From contig DATIFQ010000124.1 in NCBI GenBank assembly GCA_035455185.1, positions 1-6,224 of the forward strand: a stretch of 6,224 bases of DNA. Reading direction: 5' to 3'. How positions within the stretch are numbered: the stretch's first letter is position 1; each line of letters begins with the position of its first letter. Shown piece by piece: positions 1 through 6,224 of the stretch. The stretch comes from JAEHDI01 sp035455185 (GTDB lineage: Bacteria > Acidobacteriota > Terriglobia > Bryobacterales > Bryobacteraceae). Both the position numbers and the translations under genes were made by a program. The notes beneath the pieces were generated by a model, which ran no database searches, was not told the origin of the DNA, and saw only the letters and a list, made by a program, of their open reading frames with translations.

Positions 1-1
1 G

Positions 2-1180
2 GACAGCCTTACCGATCCGCTGGGGGCGGTTGCGGGCGCGTCAACCCTTGAGGGGTTGATCGAGGAGGTACGCACGCACAAACGGGAGGTCAGCCGGACG
101 ATTCAATGGCCGGACGGGCCGGAGACGTTTCAAGCGATCCCACTGACGGGCCGGGAGGGCGACCTGCTCGGGGTACTGCTGGCGGGCAGCTCGCGGCGGG
201 AACTGGCGGCGCTCATCGGGCGTATTCGAATGGCCGGACTGGCCGTAGGTGGTGCGGGACTCCTGCTTGGGATTGCGCTTAGTTACTGGGTGTCGGCGAG
301 AATCACCCGGCCAGTGGACCAGCTCGCAGCCGGGGCTCGGGAGGTGGCCGCTGGAAACTGGGATGCCCGGGTGGACGTGCGCTCGCGCGACGAGATCGGC
401 GAGCTGGCGGAGGCGTTCAACCGGATGACCGGGCAACTCATCGAACAGCGCGACCGCCTTGTGCAGACCGAGCGCGTCGCCGCCTGGCGCGAGCTGGCGC
501 GACGGCTCGCCCACGAGCTGAAAAACCCACTCTTCCCATTGCAGATCACGGTGGAGAATCTCCAGCGCGCACGGGCGCAGGCGCCGGATCAGTTCGACGA
601 GATCTTCCGCGAGAGTACCGCGACGCTGCTCGCGGAACTCTCGAATCTGAAAACGATCATCGGCCGGTTCAGCGAGTTCGCGAAGATGCCGCCGCCGCAG
701 TTTGAAATTGTCGACCTGAACGAACTCGTACAAGAAAACCTGCGGCTGTTCGACGCACAGTTTCGAGGCGAGGCCCGCCCAAGGATTCACACGGAGGCGC
801 ACCTCGACGAAAGCCTTGCAAAGATCTCGGCAGATCCCGGGCAAGTCTTGCGCGCCCTTCAAAACCTGACCTTGAACGCCATCGACGCAATGCCCGCCGG
901 GGGCACGCTTCGCTTTCGGACGCGGCGTGTCGAAGGCGGCGTGACGCTGGAGGTATCCGATACCGGCGAGGGGCTGACGAAAGAGGAATGCGAGCGGCTG
1001 TTCACTCCGTACTACACCACCAAACAGCATGGTACCGGCCTCGGACTGGCGATCGTGCAGTCGGTGGTCAGCGACCACAATGGCCGGATCACCGTAGAGA
1101 GCGAGCAGGGGCGCGGGACCACGTTTCGCATCGAGCTTCCGAACGCTCCTGAAAATGACCTTGCGCCCGAACCATCCTGA
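2..1180 (+). CDS. NtrY-like sensor histidine kinase, 5' end outside the window
   Basis: Inner-membrane kinase that would sense a signal outside the cytoplasm, autophosphorylate on His and pass phosphate to the regulator encoded next. The frame is open to the left edge, so the start is missing; the TTG at 56 is an internal Leu codon, not a credible start. Counting residues from that TTG: the end of a periplasmic region (about 1-57), a hydrophobic membrane segment (about 59-79), HAMP (about 77-130, with the usual ITRPV and DEIGELAEAFN), an H-box with phospho-acceptor His153 in HELKNPL including the phosphatase-type Asn157, an N-box with Asn274, a G1 box DTGEGL (302-307), an F-box around LFTPYYTTK, and a G2 box GTGLGLAIV (326-334). 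All catalytic motifs are present. The AAWRELARRLAHELKNP style is that of NtrY-type kinases, but only about 20 residues separate HAMP from the His helix, leaving no room for the PAS domain of classical NtrY. The signal is unknown; nitrogen sensing is not shown. Confidence 0.95.
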   Translation, partial: DSLTDPLGAVAGASTLEGLIEEVRTHKREVSRTIQWPDGPETFQAIPLTGREGDLLGVLLAGSSRRELAALIGRIRMAGLAVGGAGLLLGIALSYWVSARITRPVDQLAAGAREVAAGNWDARVDVRSRDEIGELAEAFNRMTGQLIEQRDRLVQTERVAAWRELARRLAHELKNPLFPLQITVENLQRARAQAPDQFDEIFRESTATLLAELSNLKTIIGRFSEFAKMPPPQFEIVDLNELVQENLRLFDAQFRGEARPRIHTEAHLDESLAKISADPGQVLRALQNLTLNAIDAMPAGGTLRFRTRRVEGGVTLEVSDTGEGLTKEECERLFTPYYTTKQHGTGLGLAIVQSVVSDHNGRITVESEQGRGTTFRIELPNAPENDLAPEPS

Positions 1181-1181
1181 C

Positions 1182-2537
1182 ATGAGCCACCTTCTTATTG
1201 TTGACGACGACCCGAACACGCTGGCTTCCCTTGCCAGGGCCTTCCGCCTGGCGGGGCATGAAGCGACGGTGTGTGACAACGCCGGCCGCGCGCTGGAGCT
1301 GATTCGCGCACAACGTTTCGACCTGGTTCTTTCAGACGTGGTGATGCCGGGCAAGGACGGGCTCGCACTGCTCGAAGAGATCAAGTCAATCGACGGGGCC
1401 ATTCCGGTGGTAATGATTTCGGGTCAGGCCACGGTGGAGATGGCGGTGCGCGCTACACGGCTCGGGGCGGTCGATTTCCTCGAGAAACCGATCTCGACCG
1501 ATAAGCTGCTGCTCACCGTGGAGAACACGCTGAAACTAACCCGCCTCGAGGAAGAGAACCGGCAGTTACGGCGCCGTGTGGGGAAACAGGAGATCGTGTG
1601 GGGCAGCGAGGCCATGCGCAGTGTGATGGCACAGATCGAACGGGTGGCGGCAAGCGAAACGCGGGTGTGCATCCTGGGCGAGACGGGCACCGGCAAAGAA
1701 CTTGCGGCGCGAACAATTCACGACCGAAGCCCGCGGAAGAACGGGCCATTCGTCACACTCAACTGCGCGGCAGTGCCGTCGGAGTTGATCGAGTCCGAGC
1801 TGTTCGGTCACGAGAAAGGCGCCTTCACCGGAGCGGCCTCGCGGCACGCCGGGCGGTTCGAGCAGGCGCATCGCGGCACATTGTTTCTCGATGAGATCGG
1901 CGACATGCCGCAGGTGATGCAGGCAAAGCTGCTGCGGGTGCTCGAGGGCGGCGAGGTCGAGCGGGTCGGCGGGGACCGGGCGATCCCGGTGGACGTGCGG
2001 GTGGTCGTCGCCACGCACCGAAATCTGTCCGAACTCACGGCACAGGGGAAGTTCCGGGAGGATTTGTATCACCGCATCTACGTGTTCCCGCTGAGCCTGC
2101 CACCGCTGCGGCAACGCCCCGAGGATATCCCGCTACTGGCAGAGCATTTCTCACGACACGTGGCGGAGATCAACGGATGGAAGCCCCGGCCCTTCACGGC
2201 GGAGGCACTCGAGGAACTAAAACGCTACCCCTGGCCGGGCAACGTGCGTGAACTTCGCAACGTCGTGGAGCGGCTGATGCTGCTGGCGGACGAGGTTGAC
2301 GCGGAGACGGTCCGGCTGGCCCTTTCCGGTCGCGCGCCGGCGGCGCTGGCTTCGGGGAGCGGCAGTCTGGCCGAACGGGTAGATGCGTTCGAGCGAGAGG
2401 CGCTGCTCGCGGAACTCCGGCGCCACGAATTCCGCATGGCGGAGACAGCCAGGGCGCTTGGGCTTGAGCGCAGCCATCTCTACAAGAAGTGCCAGCAGCA
2501 CGGCATCGATCTGCAGACGCTGAAGAAAGTAGAGTAG
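1182..2537 (+). CDS. NtrC/NtrX-family sigma54-dependent response regulator
   Basis: Cytoplasmic transcription activator, partner of the kinase just upstream. Numbered from the ATG at 1182 (451 residues): receiver domain about 2-120 with acidic pocket Asp8-Asp10, phospho-acceptor Asp52 in LSDVVMPG, switch Ser80 and Lys102 of the KP pair; a short coiled linker rich in Glu/Arg; AAA+ domain about 140-365 with Walker A GETGTGKE (166-173), an intact GAFTGA loop (213-218) that contacts sigma54, Walker B LFLDEIGD, the REDLYHR arginine-finger region and the WPGNVREL sensor-II helix; and a C-terminal Fis-type helix-turn-helix (about 410-442, AETARALGLERSHLYKK). The order and length match the NtrC family, and the HTH wording is closest to NtrX-like members. 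The start at 1182 is preferred because the receiver begins at once with MSHLLIVDDD; an in-frame ATG at 1155 would add nine unconserved-looking residues (MTLRPNHPD) and overlap the kinase gene by 26 bases. Neither start has a clear Shine-Dalgarno sequence, so coupling to kinase translation is likely. Its target promoters are not evident here. Confidence 0.96.
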   Translation: MSHLLIVDDDPNTLASLARAFRLAGHEATVCDNAGRALELIRAQRFDLVLSDVVMPGKDGLALLEEIKSIDGAIPVVMISGQATVEMAVRATRLGAVDFLEKPISTDKLLLTVENTLKLTRLEEENRQLRRRVGKQEIVWGSEAMRSVMAQIERVAASETRVCILGETGTGKELAARTIHDRSPRKNGPFVTLNCAAVPSELIESELFGHEKGAFTGAASRHAGRFEQAHRGTLFLDEIGDMPQVMQAKLLRVLEGGEVERVGGDRAIPVDVRVVVATHRNLSELTAQGKFREDLYHRIYVFPLSLPPLRQRPEDIPLLAEHFSRHVAEINGWKPRPFTAEALEELKRYPWPGNVRELRNVVERLMLLADEVDAETVRLALSGRAPAALASGSGSLAERVDAFEREALLAELRRHEFRMAETARALGLERSHLYKKCQQHGIDLQTLKKVE

Positions 2538-2578
2538 GCCGGGCGTGCGGTTTTCGGCAGATCTCCAGATTGATTTCG

Positions 2579-2584
2579 TATAAT
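2579..2584 (+). promoter_or_regulatory. Perfect -10 hexamer (TATAAT) seven bases before the receptor ATG
   Basis: In the 54-base gap after the regulator gene, TATAAT is followed by seven bases (TTGGTCG C) and then the ATG at 2592. A sigma70-type start point normally falls about seven bases past the hexamer, so the transcript would begin at or within a base of the start codon. No convincing -35 box lies 16-18 bases upstream (the best nearby is TTCGGC at 2553-2558, too far away), and no sigma54 -24/-12 pair was seen. A match this good in GC-rich DNA is unlikely to be accidental, but the activity is inferred from position only. Confidence 0.55.
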
Positions 2585-2591
2585 TGGTCGC

Positions 2592-5500
2592 ATGTCTGGG
2601 GTCTGGGTGCTGGTGTTGTGTTGTGTCCTGACGGTCGTCGCTCCGGCCCAGACTACGCATGCTCTCATCTCGGGCCGTGTGGTGGATGTCCAGACGGGTC
2701 TCGGCATCGGAGGAGCCCAAGTCACCTACTCGGCGGCGGCGACCAACGCGAGCGCCACGGCGCACAGCGACGATTCCGGATACTACGTTCTTCCGCTACT
2801 TGCGCCGGGATTTTGCCGCGTCAGGGTGGCAGCCGACGGCTACCAGCCTCAAGAACTGTACGCTCTGGAACTTCCGGTCGCGGGACGCCTCGACCTCGAT
2901 TTCCGGTTGCGTTTGCTGGCCGACGTCTGGCAGGCGGGGGAACACCGCAGCGTGTTCTTCCCGAATTCGGAAGCGGTGCTCACCTTCTTCGGTCCGGACG
3001 TGGACACCAGCCGCTACGGCTCGTTCGACGCAAACCGCGGGCGCAAGGGCTCTCTTGAGCCCACGGTTTCGCACGTGATCGACCCGTTCCAAGTCAGTTA
3101 CCTTCCGCTGGCCGGCCGTGACGTCTATACGATGCTGCTCACGCTGCCTGGGGTCACCGCCGATACGACGACTTCCCGCGGTTTGGGCCTCTCGGTCAAC
3201 GGTCAGCGGCCGTCCGCCTCGAATTTTCTGCTCGACGGCCTGGAGAACAACAACTACCTCATCACCGGCCCGCTGACCGCGATCGCTCCCGAGGCCATCC
3301 AGGAGTATCGCGTATCCACGAACAATTTCTCCGCTGAATACGGAAGGACCTCGGGTTTCCTGGCCAACGCCGTCACCCGCGCCGGGGGAACTCAGTGGCA
3401 CGGCCTCGCCTATTTCTACCTGAAGAATGATGTCTTGAACGCGAATGGCTTCCAGGATAACCGGAATGGCCAGCCACGCCGCCCGCTGAAGGAGAACTAC
3501 ATGGGCTTCCAGGCCGGAGGACCCGTGCCATCTCTGCCGCTGTTCACTTCCACGGCATTTGAGCGCCTCCGCAGCCGTAGCTTCGGAGAGCCCACCGATT
3601 GGCTTCTCCCCTCGACCCGCTTTTCGTTGTTCACCACCCCCGACAGTGTCGCCGCAAGGCTACTCGACAGGTTTTCTCCCCCGCCTGCAACTGACGGCAA
3701 CCTCCCCTATGCGACACTCCGACTCGTTCCTCCTCTTTCGCTGGATCGAACCTTGGTTTTACAGCGGTTCGACTACCAACCGGAAGGCAGCCGCCACCGC
3801 CTGATGGCCAGACTGGCGGCAGCGACGCTCTCGCGGCCCGATTTCATCTGGACTCCGTATCACGATTTTGTTTCCGGACTGTCGCAGGACTCAGTCAGCC
3901 TCGCCTTTACGCTGACCAGCTACCTGAGCCCGCGCTGGGCGAGCGAAACTCGCGCCGGCTTGAATTGGGACGACCTCCACTGGGACCGCCCGCATCCCGA
4001 GATCCCCACTCTGGCATCGCGAGACGGGGCGGTTCTTCCCGGAAGCCCGGCCTTTTACGCATACCGCAACCGGACCCGCGGGGCGGAGTTTGTGGAAAAC
4101 CTGACGTGGTCGAGGGGGCGACACGTCTTCAAAACCGGATTCGGTGTCCTGTTGCGTGGGCTCGACGGCTACCTCACCGCGGGCCGCGACGGGCTCTACG
4201 AGTTCGGCGACATCATCGAATTTGCCCTGGATTCTCCGGGTTTCTTCTCCGCCTCGGTTGCACGGGCCTCTCTGCCCGACCTTCAACGTCCCGAATTCCC
4301 GAGGGAATACGAATACCGCCAGTACTACCTCTTCGCTCAAGACGCCTTCCGGCCCACGCGACGTTTGTCCCTGAGCTACGGCCTTCGCTACGAGTTCTTC
4401 GGCGCGCCGCGCAACACGGGTTCCGTAAAGGACGCTATTGTGAATCTCGGCACCGGCGCCACGTTCGCGGAGCGCATCGGCAGCGCTGGGTTGACCTTCG
4501 ACGGGAGCGGCGCGCAGCGGTTGTACGATACGGACGCAAACAACTGGGCGGGGCGCTTCGGCTTCTCCTACGATCTCTCCGGCAACGCCCGTACCGTCCT
4601 GCGCGGCTCTTACGGCATTTTCTACGACCGGCCTTTCGATAATCTCTGGCAAAACGTGCAAAGCAACAGCCTGACGCTCGCAAGTTTCTCGCTTCCTCTC
4701 TCTTCGAGGGACTACCTCAAGCCCATCCCGGAGGCGCTGGCGGAGTTTCGCGGGCGGGCTTTCAGCGCGGATTCCCCAGCCCTGACGCTCGTCCAGCCGG
4801 GCTTTCGCGACGCCTATGTACACAGCTACTTCCTGGGTATCCAGCAGCAGGTTACAGAGGACTGGGCGGTGGAGGTGAACGGCCTCGGGTCGCTGGGGCG
4901 CAAGTTGATTACGACCGATTGGGTGAACCGCTCCTTCAGTTTCCCACCAAGCACTTCGAATCCCGATGGCCGGCTCAACCCAGCGCTTCCACCCATCTTC
5001 TACCGCGCCAACCAGGGGTCGTCGAACTATCACGCCATGTCGGCCTTAGTGCGATACCGTGCGCGTTGGTCTCAGCTACAACTCGCCTACACGTGGAGTC
5101 ACGCCATCGACAATCAGAGCGAGCCCCTGGCGAGACTTTTTTTCGATCTGAGCGCGACACGTGCGACGGCCGGGTCTGGACGAGGCATCATCTCCGCCTT
5201 CGCGCGGCAGTTCGACAGCGGGGTCGACCGCAGCAACTCCGATTTCGATCAGCGCCACAATCTGGTCTTCTTCTCGACGTGGGAACTACCCGGCTACGGG
5301 CGCCTGTTACGAGGCTGGCGTTTTTCTCAAATGGTGGCGTTTCGTTCCGGTTTTCCTTACACGGTTCTGGCTCCCTCCCGCTTTTCACCCGGCGGGGACT
5401 TGATCATCAACAACCGGGCCGACATAGTTGGGCCCGCAGAAACGACACGACTGCCGGTGGACGGCGGACAGCTCCTGCTGGACCGCTCCCTTTTCCGCGA

Positions 5501-5813
5501 GCCACCCGCCGGGCGCCTTGGGAATACCGGGCGCAACGCTCTTCGCGGCCCGGGCCTGTTCAACATCGACGTTTCGCTGAGCCGCTCAACGGCACTGCCG
5601 TGGCTTGGCGAATCCGGCCGCCTGACGTTGCGCGCTGACGTCTTCAACGTGTTGAATCACGCCAACCTGGGTAACCCGGCGTCCTTTCTGACCTCAGACG
5701 ATTTCGGTGTCGCGCTGTACGGACGTCGAGGCCGCGAGTCGACGTTCCCGGCGCTCACTCCGCTGGCAGAGTTGGCGAGACAGGTGCAACTTATCTTGCG
5801 GGTTGAGTTCTGA
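2592..5813 (+). CDS. Oar-like TonB-dependent receptor with N-terminal carboxypeptidase-regulatory-like domain
   Basis: Predicted outer-membrane beta-barrel protein of 1073 residues, the usual size for Acidobacteriota Oar-like receptors. In order: a hydrophobic signal peptide (1-19, cleavage after APA) whose n-region carries no Lys or Arg; a carboxypeptidase-D-regulatory-like beta-sandwich (about 23-107, with ISGRVVD, a DDSGYYVLPLL core and VAADGYQPQ); a plug-like region (about 165-290, with LPLAGRDVYTMLLTLPGV, SVNGQRPSASNFLLDGL and NNFSAEYGRTSG); then a long barrel with family hallmarks such as QDAFRPTRRLSLSYGLRYEFF (from about 578), LRGSYGIFYDRP, DQRHNLVFF, NTGRNALRGPGLFNIDVSLS (from about 978) and LRADVFNVLNHANLG (from about 1012), ending in the terminal Phe typical of outer-membrane barrels. 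An in-frame stop at 2571 and no start codon in between fix the ATG at 2592 as the earliest start; it lacks a Shine-Dalgarno sequence. I see no STN signalling domain. The ligand is unknown; polymer or oligosaccharide uptake, or a surface role, are possible. Confidence 0.93.
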   Translation: MSGVWVLVLCCVLTVVAPAQTTHALISGRVVDVQTGLGIGGAQVTYSAAATNASATAHSDDSGYYVLPLLAPGFCRVRVAADGYQPQELYALELPVAGRLDLDFRLRLLADVWQAGEHRSVFFPNSEAVLTFFGPDVDTSRYGSFDANRGRKGSLEPTVSHVIDPFQVSYLPLAGRDVYTMLLTLPGVTADTTTSRGLGLSVNGQRPSASNFLLDGLENNNYLITGPLTAIAPEAIQEYRVSTNNFSAEYGRTSGFLANAVTRAGGTQWHGLAYFYLKNDVLNANGFQDNRNGQPRRPLKENYMGFQAGGPVPSLPLFTSTAFERLRSRSFGEPTDWLLPSTRFSLFTTPDSVAARLLDRFSPPPATDGNLPYATLRLVPPLSLDRTLVLQRFDYQPEGSRHRLMARLAAATLSRPDFIWTPYHDFVSGLSQDSVSLAFTLTSYLSPRWASETRAGLNWDDLHWDRPHPEIPTLASRDGAVLPGSPAFYAYRNRTRGAEFVENLTWSRGRHVFKTGFGVLLRGLDGYLTAGRDGLYEFGDIIEFALDSPGFFSASVARASLPDLQRPEFPREYEYRQYYLFAQDAFRPTRRLSLSYGLRYEFFGAPRNTGSVKDAIVNLGTGATFAERIGSAGLTFDGSGAQRLYDTDANNWAGRFGFSYDLSGNARTVLRGSYGIFYDRPFDNLWQNVQSNSLTLASFSLPLSSRDYLKPIPEALAEFRGRAFSADSPALTLVQPGFRDAYVHSYFLGIQQQVTEDWAVEVNGLGSLGRKLITTDWVNRSFSFPPSTSNPDGRLNPALPPIFYRANQGSSNYHAMSALVRYRARWSQLQLAYTWSHAIDNQSEPLARLFFDLSATRATAGSGRGIISAFARQFDSGVDRSNSDFDQRHNLVFFSTWELPGYGRLLRGWRFSQMVAFRSGFPYTVLAPSRFSPGGDLIINNRADIVGPAETTRLPVDGGQLLLDRSLFREPPAGRLGNTGRNALRGPGLFNIDVSLSRSTALPWLGESGRLTLRADVFNVLNHANLGNPASFLTSDDFGVALYGRRGRESTFPALTPLAELARQVQLILRVEF

Positions 5814-6224
5814 TGAGGCGTCTCCTGTTGGCCGCGGTGCTGAGCGTGGGCGTGACGCAAGCGCAGCCGGCCGGTGTAATTCTGTCGATTACCGGCGGGC
5901 TCCTGCGGCGCGCAGGAACGCAGCTTGCGCTGACAGCAAAATCCGGGGACATTCTTTTCCCCGGAGACGCTCTGGCGACACAGAACACTCCGGCGGCTAT
6001 CTTGTTCTGTCCGGAGAAATCACTGCTCACGCTGCAAGCGCAAACCGAAGTGCTTGTGGATGCGCGGCAGCTCAAGATCAGAACAGGCTCCTTGGGGACC
6101 CCCAAGCCCGTCAGCTCCTGCTTCCTCCCGCCTGTAGATCGCACCACGCTGGCCAGCCAGCAACACTACGGCGCATCGCTGGTCCGGGCGCTGAAACCTG
6201 AGCCGCCGCCCCCGCAGTTGCCGT
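5813..6224 (+). CDS. Exported protein with FecR-like domain, 3' end outside the window
   Basis: The ATG overlaps the receptor's stop in TGATG, and the frame stays open for 137 codons to the right edge. Residues 1-17 form a textbook signal peptide (Arg-Arg, a Leu/Ala/Val-rich core, TQA before Gln), which supports both the frame and the start. Residues about 22-92 resemble a FecR-like beta domain: an early GGLLRRAG strand, then GDILFPGDALATQNTPAAILF, a strand ending in an apolar LTLQAQTEVLV and a final KIRTG. Two Cys (66 and 103) could pair after export. From about 97 the chain turns into a Pro-rich stretch with a PPPPQLP run at the edge, looking like a linker to another domain not visible here. 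There is no cytoplasmic anti-sigma segment before the FecR-like part, so it is not a classical FecR sigma regulator. Acidobacteria carry similar FecR-like N-termini on larger exported proteins with repeats or CHAT domains, but that is recollection and unproven here. It probably shares the receptor transcript through translational coupling. Confidence 0.75.
   Translation, partial: MRRLLLAAVLSVGVTQAQPAGVILSITGGLLRRAGTQLALTAKSGDILFPGDALATQNTPAAILFCPEKSLLTLQAQTEVLVDARQLKIRTGSLGTPKPVSSCFLPPVDRTTLASQQHYGASLVRALKPEPPPPQLP

Noticed and set aside
41..1402. Long 453-codon open frame on the minus strand opposite the kinase and the start of the regulator
   Set aside because: The + strand carries unmistakable kinase and receiver motifs throughout. 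The antisense translation shows no recognisable domain and is rich in Arg, Pro and Leu, as expected for the complement of a GC-rich gene.
2536..2554. Possible terminator hairpin followed by TTTT after the regulator gene
   Set aside because: The stem is at most six pairs, two of them G-U and the outer pairs using the T tract itself, with only four T. It is too weak to call.
3396..3410. TGGCAC-like sigma54 -24 element inside the receptor gene
   Set aside because: The -12 part reads CGCC instead of TTGC, and the site lies within conserved plug coding sequence with no gene starting downstream.
3891..5033. 380-codon minus-strand frame opposite the receptor barrel
   Set aside because: It is a mirror frame of a GC-rich gene with continuous barrel motifs on the + strand; no motif, signal peptide or start context supports it.
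5707..6201. 164-codon + strand frame spanning the end of the receptor gene and the next gene
   Set aside because: It starts inside the receptor barrel end and gives an Arg/Ser/Ala-rich product without a domain, while the overlapping frame from 5813 has a clean signal peptide and a FecR-like pattern.
2592..6224. Classical Fec-type cell-surface signalling system (receptor, FecR, sigma factor)
   Set aside because: The receptor lacks an STN domain, the FecR-like protein begins with a cleavable signal peptide rather than an anti-sigma domain, and no ECF sigma factor gene is present in the window.

Overview
The window reads as part of a GC-rich bacterial chromosome, most probably from the Acidobacteriota (Solibacter/Bryobacter type). 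That guess rests mainly on the large Oar-like TonB-dependent receptor with an N-terminal carboxypeptidase-regulatory-like domain, a protein class greatly expanded in that phylum. It is an inference from protein style, not from a marker gene. All four genes lie on the + strand and fill almost the whole window. No RNA gene, insertion sequence, CRISPR array or other mobile feature was seen.

Bases 2-2537 hold a two-component system. The first gene, cut off by the left edge, is an inner-membrane NtrY-like histidine kinase: the end of a periplasmic sensor region, a membrane segment, HAMP, a phospho-acceptor His helix and an ATPase domain, with no PAS domain between HAMP and the His box. One base after its stop (or overlapping it by 26 bases if an earlier ATG is used) begins an NtrC/NtrX-type response regulator with receiver, sigma54-contacting AAA+ and Fis-type DNA-binding domains, all key motifs intact. 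The two genes are clearly one unit.

Bases 2538-2591 are the only intergenic gap. It contains a perfect TATAAT placed so that transcription would begin at or next to the ATG of the following gene, and it has no Shine-Dalgarno sequence. This suggests a separate, possibly leaderless, sigma70-type transcript.

Bases 2592-6224 hold a second unit. The first gene is a 1073-residue outer-membrane TonB-dependent receptor-like protein. Its stop overlaps, in a TGATG junction, the start of a secreted protein with a FecR-like fold that runs off the right edge. This last gene has no stop inside the window. The receptor and the secreted protein are probably co-translated. Nothing in the sequence shows that the sigma54 regulator controls them, and no sigma54 promoter was found in front of the receptor gene. 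I see no strong evidence for an undescribed system; the most unusual points are the leaderless-looking promoter and the coupling of an Oar-like receptor to a FecR-like exported protein.
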